A DNA stretch of 27,419 nt from Candidatus Hodarchaeota archaeon (GTDB lineage: Archaea > Asgardarchaeota > Heimdallarchaeia > Hodarchaeales > Hodarchaeaceae). A model generated the notes under the pieces. That model was given only the letters and a program-made list of their open reading frames with translations, was not told the DNA's origin and did no database searches. Positions 1 through 6,891 of the stretch are shown piece after piece. Location of the stretch: positions 1 to 27,419 of the forward strand of contig JAEOSP010000065.1 of NCBI GenBank assembly GCA_016840305.1, written 5' to 3'. Numbering within the stretch: the first letter of the stretch is position 1; each line of letters opens with the position of its first letter. The position numbers and the translations under genes are program-made.

Positions 1-120
1 CACCTTTATCTTCAGGACTCATGATTCAAGCACCTTTTATTTATTGCAGAAAAAATTGATTTCAGTAAAAATTTGATACTAATTTTTGTATCTGAGTTTG
101 AGTTAATCAAACTTAACTGT

Positions 121-303
121 TTAAGTTTTTTGAGTCACGACAAGATGAGTCACAAATCCTCCATCTGCAAGAACAGTACAAACAGAGACGTGTATGAACT
201 TAGGGAATACTTTTTTATCAATAGGTAATCGCTAAAGGATGTTGATGCCAAGATTGCATTCGGTACTAATACAAAGACCACGTGAACAACAGATTTCTGT
301 GTT
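121..303 (-). pseudogene. decayed C-terminal remnant of a TnpB (IS1341-type) gene
   Basis: Read on the minus strand, this stretch translates into a degraded TnpB tail that aligns residue for residue with the C-terminus of the fragment at 3814-4362. It keeps a zinc-ribbon-like EICCSRGL segment where the other copy has YLCSSCGL, an INIL segment, RLPIDKKVFPK (other copy RLPFDEKVVPK), and an end of GGFVTHLVVTQKT (other copy RGCVTHPVATFKI). A TAG stop interrupts the frame directly after INIL. The RuvC-III aspartate region NADHN has become STECN. The natural TAA lies at 121-123. Nothing upstream of about 303 can be aligned, so most of the gene is lost. It is a molecular fossil of the same lineage as the second fragment and not of the intact tnpB beside it. 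Confidence 0.8.
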
Positions 304-573
304 CTATCTATTTTTTTGCCTTCTATAATCCTTTAAAGTGGGAAAGACCCAAGAATGATCAGATAAATTTCACCACATCATTTAAGACAAAAATGGTTAT
401 ACTAACACCGATAAAAGCCCTCATTATCCTAGTAGGGGACGAAGGACAGAGTAATGGAAATCTCATGATAAATAAATACTGAAAACGAATAATAGAAGAA
501 TGAAAAGACAAATAAGGGGAAAAAGAGTTTGATTTAATTGTATAATAGGGGAGAATAGGTTTAAAATATGCGA
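304..573. other. gene-free stretch before tnpB
   Basis: No credible coding region or structured RNA is visible. A 66-codon open frame at 282-482 runs antisense into the TnpB remnant and shows no recognisable domain. The left boundary of the intact tnpB element probably lies in the right-hand part of this stretch, but I cannot fix it. Confidence 0.4.
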
Positions 574-585
574 AGTTTATAAACT
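574..585 (+). promoter_or_regulatory. palindromic TATA element before tnpB
   Basis: AGTTTATAAACT is a perfect 12-bp palindrome containing a TATA-box-like TTTATAAA. Its centre lies about 21 bp upstream of the ATG at 601, which suggests a leaderless or nearly leaderless tnpB transcript. It could equally belong to the transposon left end. Confidence 0.45.
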
Positions 586-600
586 GTCTTGGATACTGAC

Positions 601-1878
601 ATGGTAACTCTCACAAAGAAATTTTCAATCAAACCCACCGAAAAACAAGAAAATGTATTGTGGGAATTAGCAGAAACATGTCGTTTACTTTATAATCATG
701 CTTTAGGAGAACAAAAATTTCTTTATAGCTCCTATAAGTATCGAGTAACCTATATAGACCAACAAAATGCTCTCCCACAATTAAAAGAAAGGTTTCCACG
801 TTATAAACATGTATATTCCAAAGTACTACAAATGACACTTAAAAAGGTTGATGCGGCGTATAAATCATTTTTTGGACTACTGAAAAATGGAGAAACCACT
901 GCACGATCACCAAGATTTCGTGGTAAGGATTATTTCTTCCCCTTATGTTATAATCAGTCAGGATTTACTATTACATACAAAACAATTAAATTTTCCCATA
1001 AACTTCCTGAAGCTATTGAATTGATATTTTCTATACCATTTGATTTTACAAGTACGCAAGTAAAACAAGTAGAGGTATTTCAAGACCGATATGATAGACA
1101 GTTCTATGTTGCAGTGGCTTATGAACAAAAAGAACCTCAATATATGGATAATGGCTATTATCAAGCTTTTGATCTGGGAATTATAAAGCATGCTGCAGTA
1201 AATTCTTCAGGTAAGTTTCTTGAATCAACTGTCAAACGTCCAGATAAGTACTGGCAACAACATGTCCAATTATTGCAGCATCGAAGAGACCATTGCCTAA
1301 AAAATAGTCGTAGATACCGCCTTCTATGCCAACGATTACGGGGAATTCATCGAAAATGTGCTAATCAAACAAAAGATTGGCAGCACAAACAAAGTAAGAA
1401 CTTACTGCAAAACACAAAGGCGAATACCATAATAGTAGGTGATCTTTCGGTTAAGAAAATGGTTTCTAACAAGAAAAAAAATCAAAAGCATAAATATACA
1501 AAGAGTCTTAATCGCGGTGTCCAAAATACGGGTCATCTAGGTCGTTTTATCGAATTACTAACCTATAAAGCGAAATTAGTAGGTAAAAGAGTAATAGTCA
1601 TTGATGAACGGGCTACGAGCAAGACCTGCGCGTTTTGTGGGCACAAGAAAAAACAGATGGCTCTTTCTGAGCGTATCTATCGTTGTGAGATTTGTGGAAT
1701 CGCCATCGATCGTGACCAAAATTCAGCCATTAATATTATGAAACGATTCCTCTCACGTAATGCCCAGTGTACGGGCTATCAGCAGTTTATTTCTTCTGTT
1801 GATAATCTACGACAAACAATCAATGGTAAAACGAAAGTTTCCCGCCTTCCTGTTATAGTGGGTTCTGCGAACTCGTAG
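601..1878 (+). CDS. tnpB: TnpB, RNA-guided nuclease of an IS1341-type element (IS200/IS605 superfamily)
   Basis: TnpB family: omega-RNA-guided DNA nuclease, ancestor of Cas12. I start at ATG 601 (425 aa) because MVTLTKKFSIKPTEKQ fits the family N-terminus; a TTG at 589 would add four residues. The N-terminal half is the helical wedge/REC part. RuvC-I is FDLGI (D191). RuvC-II reads IIVGDLSVKKM, with Gly280 where the canonical catalytic Glu sits. VIDERATSKTC carries Glu336, the position of the alternative glutamate described for Fanzor and rearranged TnpBs. The zinc ribbon uses C343, C346, C362 and C365. RuvC-III is IDRDQNSAINI (D370/D372). Length is normal and the frame is open, so the protein is probably functional. 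No tnpA lies nearby, so the element could move only with a TnpA in trans or by TnpB-assisted retention. Confidence 0.93.
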   Translation: MVTLTKKFSIKPTEKQENVLWELAETCRLLYNHALGEQKFLYSSYKYRVTYIDQQNALPQLKERFPRYKHVYSKVLQMTLKKVDAAYKSFFGLLKNGETTARSPRFRGKDYFFPLCYNQSGFTITYKTIKFSHKLPEAIELIFSIPFDFTSTQVKQVEVFQDRYDRQFYVAVAYEQKEPQYMDNGYYQAFDLGIIKHAAVNSSGKFLESTVKRPDKYWQQHVQLLQHRRDHCLKNSRRYRLLCQRLRGIHRKCANQTKDWQHKQSKNLLQNTKANTIIVGDLSVKKMVSNKKKNQKHKYTKSLNRGVQNTGHLGRFIELLTYKAKLVGKRVIVIDERATSKTCAFCGHKKKQMALSERIYRCEICGIAIDRDQNSAINIMKRFLSRNAQCTGYQQFISSVDNLRQTINGKTKVSRLPVIVGSANS

Positions 1879-1910
1879 GAAGCTACCTATTTTAATAGGT
1901 GGTAGTTCAC
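1879..1910 (+). ncRNA. omega-RNA 3' hairpin and right end of the tnpB element
   Basis: Directly after the tnpB stop, ACCTAT-TTTA-ATAGGT forms a 6-bp stem that can extend to CTACC/GGTAG with one bulged base, followed by GGTAGTTCAC. IS200/IS605 omega-RNAs usually end in a hairpin plus a GTTCAC-like tail at the right-end cleavage site, so the scaffold probably ends at 1910 and the guide begins at 1911. The 5' end of the omega-RNA would lie inside the tnpB 3' coding region and is not defined here. Confidence 0.7.
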
Positions 1911-1981
1911 AACCTCTGATATCTGTTCACCTCCCGAAATTGAGAGATAATTCTGTGTCTTTCTATCTTTGATTATGTGTA

Positions 1982-2464
1982 TTATCCGATCCGAACTTCG
2001 ATTATTTGTTGTTTTGTGCGGAGTTTAGATGAAAGAAATCGGCCCTCGGTCGATGAAAGTTCCAGCATTAAAGGATCTTTTGACCAAGAACATCGGATTG
2101 AAGCACCTTCAAAATGCTGATCAGTAAATTCAGGGTTGCCACGAACAATTACTGGATCTTGAAATTCAAACCCTTCTTTACCCTCTTTCACTTGTAAAAA
2201 AAAGACAGATAGGGCTATTCCGCGTTTCATCACGTTCGAAACATTTTCTTCTATTTCTATGGCTTGCTTTTCTGCATTCCAAGAAATTCGTGCTCGAATT
2301 CTTCTCGGTTCGGGTTGTTCGACATTAATAAAACGCATTCCAGTAATAAAGAAGCCTGTACGATTTCTTCCGTCTTCATCTTTGAGACCTTTTACATTTA
2401 AGTGGCTTTCTTCTCCAATTATTGGATATAATTCAATCTTCTTGATTTCATCTATACGAGTCAT
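1982..2464 (-). CDS. small unknown beta-rich protein, co-transcribed with aminotransferase
   Basis: I do not recognise this soluble protein of 160 aa. It has no signal peptide, membrane segment or cysteine cluster. Alternating hydrophobic strands around FFITGMRFINV, RRIRARISWN and IALSVFFLQVK suggest a mainly beta fold, perhaps a small-ligand or adaptor domain. The gene follows the aminotransferase stop by about 20 bp on the same strand, so it is very likely the distal gene of a two-gene operon. I prefer ATG 2464 because GTGAT lies four bases upstream as a ribosome binding site; a GTG at 2473 would add three residues. A metabolic partnership with the aminotransferase is only an inference from position. 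Confidence 0.7.
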   Translation of the reverse strand: MTRIDEIKKIELYPIIGEESHLNVKGLKDEDGRNRTGFFITGMRFINVEQPEPRRIRARISWNAEKQAIEIEENVSNVMKRGIALSVFFLQVKEGKEGFEFQDPVIVRGNPEFTDQHFEGASIRCSWSKDPLMLELSSTEGRFLSSKLRTKQQIIEVRIG

Positions 2465-2484
2465 TCTGATCACAAATTCTAGTA

Positions 2485-3660
2485 TTAAATTGTTTTAATA
2501 TAAGCTTCAACATGATTTAAGGCTTCTTCCATGATTTCAATATTGGGTAGAACAACTGACCGGAAATGTTGTTTACCTAATTCACCAAATCCACTTCCGA
2601 ATACAAACAAAACCCCTGTTTCCTTAAGAACGTTCATTACAAATTCTCTATCTTCTATTTCGATTTCAATCTTTGGAAAGGAATAAAACGCTCCTTGAGG
2701 TTCACGAACAGAAAAACAATCCATTTGATTTAGTCTTCGAACGAAATAGGTGGCTCTTTCTTTTAATTTCTTGTTCACATCAACTAAGAATTGCATTTTT
2801 TTGTTTAAGACTTTCGCTACTGCTTTCTGTATAGGAGTATTTGCACAAAGTCGTATTCTTGATTGTTTGTTCAACGCGTCCCAAAAATCTGAAAATTTAT
2901 CTTCCTCATCTCTGAGATTGGCCCAACCGATTCTCCACCCTGGTGATAAGAGTGTTTTCGATATCCCATTAAGTTCTAATACTGGAATATCAGTTAATGA
3001 AGCGGTTGATTTGAAGGGTGCGTTGAAAGTTAATAAGTCGTATATTTCATCTGAAATTACAAGAAGATCATGTTCTCCTGCAATATCAGTAATACTTTTC
3101 ACAATATTCGGAGAATAAACCGCTCCTGTTGGATTATTAGGATTAATAATGACAATAGCTTGAGTTTTATTAGTAATTTTTTTTCTAATATCCTGTAGAT
3201 CGGGTTGCCAATCTAAATTTTCTCGAGTTATGTATTCAACGGGTTTCACACCGTGAAAGGTGAAGTAAGAAAGATAAGAAGGATATAGGGGTGAGGGGAC
3301 GAGTATTTCTGTTCCCCGAGCTAAACTTGAGGCTATGAAAGATATCGCCTCAGATACGCCCGTTGTTACTAATATTTTGTTAGCGTCTAAATCTGTCCCC
3401 CAAAGACGTTTCTGTCTCTTCACAATCTCTTCTCTTAGACCAAGATCCCCAGCTGAATCACTATAGTAGTTGGCTTTGTCTATTGTCACCGCTTCAATTA
3501 GAGCATCTTTCAAAAACTGTGGTGTGTCAAAATCATACTTGTTTGGATCTCCAATATTGAAATAGTACAATTTTTTCCCAGCTTTCTCGACCTCTTTTGC
3601 AGAAATAATTATATCTCTGATTGCGTACTTAATTTTCTTGACGTCAATTGAGATTTCCAT
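2485..3660 (-). CDS. PLP-dependent class I/II aminotransferase (alanine/aspartate aminotransferase-like)
   Basis: Fold-type I transaminase of 391 aa, the normal length. It transfers an amino group between an amino acid and a 2-oxo acid using pyridoxal phosphate in the cytoplasm. Visible landmarks: FNIGDPN near residue 34, TTGVSEAI near 99 (phosphate-binding turn), NPNNPTG at 173-179, SDEIYD with Asp204 that contacts the pyridine nitrogen, SKTLLSPGWRIGW with the Schiff-base Lys235, and FRSVVLP with Arg367 that would bind the substrate carboxylate. The overall pattern is closest to archaeal AlaT/AspC-like enzymes; the exact substrate cannot be read from sequence. It begins at ATG 3660 and is the first gene of an apparent operon with the small unknown gene downstream. 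Confidence 0.9.
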   Translation of the reverse strand: MEISIDVKKIKYAIRDIIISAKEVEKAGKKLYYFNIGDPNKYDFDTPQFLKDALIEAVTIDKANYYSDSAGDLGLREEIVKRQKRLWGTDLDANKILVTTGVSEAISFIASSLARGTEILVPSPLYPSYLSYFTFHGVKPVEYITRENLDWQPDLQDIRKKITNKTQAIVIINPNNPTGAVYSPNIVKSITDIAGEHDLLVISDEIYDLLTFNAPFKSTASLTDIPVLELNGISKTLLSPGWRIGWANLRDEEDKFSDFWDALNKQSRIRLCANTPIQKAVAKVLNKKMQFLVDVNKKLKERATYFVRRLNQMDCFSVREPQGAFYSFPKIEIEIEDREFVMNVLKETGVLFVFGSGFGELGKQHFRSVVLPNIEIMEEALNHVEAYIKTI

Positions 3661-3813
3661 CTATACTACCTCTTTTAATTGCTATTAAATCAAATTTCCA
3701 AAAAAAATGGCCAAAGAATGTACGATTTAACACAAGCTACTTTACGTAAAAGTCTTTTAGCGACATTTATAATATAAGTTATGACTGAATTTGTCAGACA
3801 AACATAAATTATT

Positions 3814-4362
3814 TTATATTTTGAATGTCGCAACAGGATGAGTCACACATCCCCTATCCGGCTGATCAGAACAAACAGAGTTTGAACTGAGCTTAGGGAC
3901 TACTTTTTCATCAAAAGGTAAACGATGAAGAATATTAATGGCAGCATTATGATCCGCGTTAAGACGAAGACCACAAGAACTGCAAAGATATAAACCACGT
4001 GATTTACGATTATTTTTTTTCATAATTCCACAACCACTACATTGTTGAGAAGTATACGCCTCTGATACAAGAACAACGGTAATACCCACCATTTTTGCTT
4101 TATATTCCAGCATATGAAGCAATTTATAGAAGGGTATTTGGACAAATGATTGGTTCGTACGCTTTCCTAGGTTGCAATGTCGTTTCCAGCGCGCATTGTA
4201 ACCGATGACAATCGTACTAATATTTTTCTGCAAACAATGGTTGATAATGATTCTAGAGGTTTGATGGAAAAAATCTCTGATCTTATCTGCCCGTACACGA
4301 TGCATCTGTAATATTTTGTTCGTGGTGTGCTGTTGATTATGTTTTTTTGCTCGCATTCCCAC
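3814..4362 (-). pseudogene. 5'-truncated tnpB, C-terminal half only
   Basis: The open frame encodes only the last 182 residues of a TnpB. It starts in the helix before RuvC-II and keeps TIVIGYNARWKR (Gly at the canonical Glu position), VSEAYTSQQC with the alternative glutamate, a four-Cys zinc ribbon (CSGC and CSSC), and RuvC-III LNADHNAAINIL. The wedge/REC region and RuvC-I, roughly 200 residues, are absent, and no upstream sequence restores them. A TTCAC-type right end with a stable hairpin is not evident beyond the stop. It belongs to the same lineage as the remnant at 121-303. The remaining frame is intact, so truncation may be fairly recent, or a short product may still be made. Confidence 0.85.
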
Positions 4363-4656
4363 TTTATGTATGTATCTTCCTCTTTATAAGCTTTTAAGGA
4401 GAGAGGGCACCGAAAACGAAAATGAACGTTTACTTCTCTTCATTCACCTTCGATTTTTCCATTTTTTACCAATATTTATCAGCTAAATTTAACCATGTAT
4501 TTCTGAGAGTGAGGGTAATGAGCTTCTTTTAAACGTTTAAACGACAAAAACTTTGTAAATCACATTATCTTGGGATATTCTTGGTTGAGAAGCCTTTTTT
4601 AATTTTCGAGTTTATGAAAAAATAAGTGAAAATGTAAGTTTTTTGAGGCATTAAAA
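4363..4656. other. intergenic region between tnpB fragment and Roadblock gene
   Basis: No gene is visible and I could not recognise the missing TnpB N-terminal half here. GAGG at 4645-4648, eight bases before ATG 4657, is a plausible ribosome binding site for the Roadblock gene. Confidence 0.5.
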
Positions 4657-5346
4657 ATGAGCATTGATGTTAAATCCCTCTCAGTATTAATTGACTCCAT
4701 TGTTGAGCTTGGAGCTAAGATTTGTGTCCTTTCTGATAAGTCTGGGCTTTCAATGGTGACGCGTTCTAATTTAGATAAAGAGGATGTCGAGGTTGCTTTA
4801 AGTGCTCTTAGTAGTTTAGTTATTCCCACAGGTGATGCAATTGCAAGAGAGTTAGAGGGTAATTTTGTTAATATGACTGTCCGAACCACGGGTGGATTAC
4901 TGTTATCAACTGTTATTGATTCAAATCCCCAAGTTGTTTTAACCGCTATAGTTGATGAAAATTTGGAAGCAACGATTACACATGAAATGAAGAGATTACA
5001 ACCCATTATTTCCAATGCGATCGAAGGAATAGCTGTTGAAATTAAGGAAAGAAAACGATTTGATATCCCAAATCAGAGACAAATCACAATTTTTTTCGAC
5101 TCTCTACAAGAGAAAATAAAACAAGCTGTCACCCCTCAAGATTTAGTGAGTATTATGCGTGGTGCCAAGGATGATCTTTACACTCTAGTAAACTCAGGTA
5201 CTATATCATATGAAATGAATCGTTACGTTTTGAAACTACAAAAGGATGTGCAAAATAAATCTCCTAATCCAGAGTTCATGGGGAAAATCAAAAAAGACAT
5301 CGCTGGTTCAATAGCTGACTGGAAAGTCAGACTAAATGCTAATTAA
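4657..5346 (+). CDS. Roadblock/LC7-like domain protein with helical C-terminal extension
   Basis: 229 aa, soluble, no signal peptide. Residues 1-120 have the Roadblock/LC7 pattern: a first helix, a strand ICVLSDKSGLSMVTRS, a long second helix (about 42-65), strands NFVNMTVRTTGGLLLSTVI and QVVLTAIVDE, and a last helix. Roadblock domains dimerise and serve as scaffolds or regulators of small Ras-like GTPases; Asgard archaea carry many. Residues 120-229 form a charged helical extension not found in minimal Roadblock proteins, possibly for binding a partner. The start is fixed by GAGG at 4645-4648. It stands alone: no GTPase gene lies in this window. The fold assignment comes from pattern reading; the partner is unknown. 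Confidence 0.7.
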   Translation: MSIDVKSLSVLIDSIVELGAKICVLSDKSGLSMVTRSNLDKEDVEVALSALSSLVIPTGDAIARELEGNFVNMTVRTTGGLLLSTVIDSNPQVVLTAIVDENLEATITHEMKRLQPIISNAIEGIAVEIKERKRFDIPNQRQITIFFDSLQEKIKQAVTPQDLVSIMRGAKDDLYTLVNSGTISYEMNRYVLKLQKDVQNKSPNPEFMGKIKKDIAGSIADWKVRLNAN

Positions 5347-5714
5347 ATTGTTTAAGATTAAGACAATTCCTCAATTAGCAATCCACGTTGAGAAAAGTTG
5401 GTAAATGGAAAAAACTCTTTTTTTAGTTTCTACTACTCACAAAAATTATGAAATTGAATACTTACTCAACCACTGAAATGATGCCTTCACGCAATATTGG
5501 AACATCATTACCATTCATGATAGGTCGTTTGAACTCCCATAATTTTTCATCGGTCTCATTAACATTTTCTAGAAGCGACTTCATCCGTAGTTATAATGAA
5601 AATTTTTCATCTAAATATATAGCTCCTCTCACCTATTATTCCATATAGGAAAACGAACATTACTAAATAAAAAAAGGAAACAGTCGGTTTTATTTTACAA
5701 AAAACGGGAATCAG

Positions 5715-5736
5715 AAATATAAGAAAACTTATATTT
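5715..5736. repeat. perfect 9-bp inverted repeat (hairpin)
   Basis: AAATATAAG, loop AAAA, CTTATATTT. The stem is perfect but entirely AT-rich apart from one G:C pair. It could be a TATA-containing operator, a terminator-like hairpin, or part of a small RNA together with the next inverted repeat. Confidence 0.5.
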
Positions 5737-5760
5737 GAAGAAGTGTAAGACTCATATAAG

Positions 5761-5823
5761 AAAGGAAAGGCTTACTGTTCTTTATCCTCGTTAACGCAAG
5801 GTTATAGCAAACCGCCTTCCTTT
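5761..5823. ncRNA. possible structured RNA closed by a 10-bp stem
   Basis: AAAGGAAAGGC at 5761-5771 can pair with GCCTTCCTTT at 5814-5823, giving ten base pairs with one bulged A. The 42-nt interior holds the small palindrome CGTTAACG and a GGTT/AACC pair. The stem is richer in G:C than its surroundings. I tested it as a tRNA: it lacks a proper T-arm, D-arm and acceptor stem. No RNA family is recognised. Confidence 0.3.
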
Positions 5824-6058
5824 CACCTTTTCTCAATTTTTTCTTATTGTTTTATTTATTTCAATCCTCGATTTCCACTTTGATTCATCGACTCGATTTT
5901 GTATTCATACTTCATCATAATTTATACAATTGTATAAGCTTCCCTCGTATCTGATTCCTAGAAGTTCGCTAGAATTTCAAATCAATCTTAAAATTAGGAT
6001 TGTCAAAATATCCTTTTAAGTAAATGGTTCTTATAAAAAGTAAAAAAAAGGATTTATC

Positions 6059-6754
6059 TCAAGCAGCGGTAAGCCCTTGAAGAAAATTCATAATAGACCC
6101 TGCATTATCAGCACTTTCCTTTTGTATACCGCAGTTGTTACAAATGGAATATTTTAGCTTATGACTTTTCTCCCAATAACGAATTTGATAACTCCCCTGC
6201 ATGAAATTACCTCCACATTCACATTTATCTGAAGAATCCTCTGTAAATTTCTGATCTATTAAGCGTACCTGTGCTATAGCCTTCCTTAGATAAATCGTTG
6301 GTTCCCCAATTTTATGAATCGAAGCGGATTCGAACCGTGTTTCTAAAAATGTTATTTCTGTAATAAATGGAAATTCGTTTAAATAATCAAATTCTAACAG
6401 AGATGGAGTTAAAATTCCATTTGTCACAAATATAAAGTGCAGATTATCCATGTTGACACTTTTTAAACTTGTTAGACTTTCATTAAGAGCGTTATCTCCC
6501 TCAAAATGTGCTATTAAGCCCTCTGCTTCAATTACTTTTATGAAAGTTTTTTTACTCGATGTGTCAAGTGTTAGAATATCAGCAGTTTCTCCATTAATTA
6601 ATGGTAATATTGATTTAATGTCATCTCTGGATGCAAGTGGTGTCGTTGTCCGCGAAAGAGCATGATGAGCTATTCGATGACCATTAGTTTTTAAATAATC
6701 TATAATAACTCTTAGATGTAAGAATCGTGAACGTTGATCAGCAGCAGTAGCCAT
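6059..6754 (-). CDS. putative RPB5 N-terminal jaw-like protein with C-terminal zinc ribbon
   Basis: 231 aa, soluble, no database-level family recognised by me. Residues 10-157 follow the order of motifs of the eukaryotic RNA polymerase subunit RPB5 jaw domain (a restriction-endonuclease-like fold): FLHLRVIIDYLKTNGH resembles its first helix; FIKVIEAEG the central strand; SLTSLKSVNMDNLHFIFVT then LTPS resembles the RPB5 'ILVVQ..LTP' region; ITEITFLETR and then HKIGEPTIYL resemble its F-E...-EH.LVPEH..L end. The C-terminal assembly domain shared with archaeal RpoH (Rpb5) is absent. Instead residues 178-208 form a four-Cys ribbon (C178, C180, C205, C208). No PD-(D/E)xK catalytic triad is clear. 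Start ATG 6754 lies about 23 bp from TATA box centre 6777, so it is probably leaderless. Confidence 0.6.
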   Translation of the reverse strand: MATAADQRSRFLHLRVIIDYLKTNGHRIAHHALSRTTTPLASRDDIKSILPLINGETADILTLDTSSKKTFIKVIEAEGLIAHFEGDNALNESLTSLKSVNMDNLHFIFVTNGILTPSLLEFDYLNEFPFITEITFLETRFESASIHKIGEPTIYLRKAIAQVRLIDQKFTEDSSDKCECGGNFMQGSYQIRYWEKSHKLKYSICNNCGIQKESADNAGSIMNFLQGLTAA

Positions 6755-6891
6755 ATTATATCTTTTCCTATGGTTTATAAAAAAAACAAATAGTGATTTT
6801 CAGTTTAATTATTTTCACAGGGGGTTTATAAATTGAGTTAATTATTCCTGACCATAAAAGCTGTAAAGGATACAGTCTTTGAGTGCCAAAA
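6755..6891. promoter_or_regulatory. divergent promoter region with two opposed TATA boxes
   Basis: TTTATAA at 6774-6780 serves the minus-strand RPB5-like gene, with about 23 bp to its ATG. TTTATAAAT at 6825-6833 serves the plus-strand ATP-grasp-like gene, with about 60 bp to ATG 6892. Both carry a GG(G)TTTATAA-like context, and on the plus strand they look like near copies. Confidence 0.5.

Larger units (their letters stand above)
5347..6058. other. gene-free 0.7-kb stretch with hairpins
   Basis: No convincing coding region; a 66-codon open frame at 5448-5648 has low-complexity composition and no ribosome binding site. The stretch contains the two inverted repeats annotated separately at 5715-5736 and 5761-5823, which are the only structure I see in it. 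Confidence 0.5.

Noticed and set aside
282..482. 66-codon open frame with a KTKMVILTPIKALIILVGDE segment that faintly recalls TnpB
   Set aside because: Runs opposite to and partly over the TnpB remnant; the resemblance is a few residues with poor spacing and no metal-binding or RuvC motif.
5448..5648. 66-codon open frame in the 0.7-kb gene-free stretch
   Set aside because: Composition is typical of random AT-rich sequence, with no ribosome binding site or domain.
5761..5832. Possible tRNA gene
   Set aside because: The closing stem has a bulge and no T-arm GGTTCGANTCC-like sequence, D-arm or anticodon arm can be drawn.
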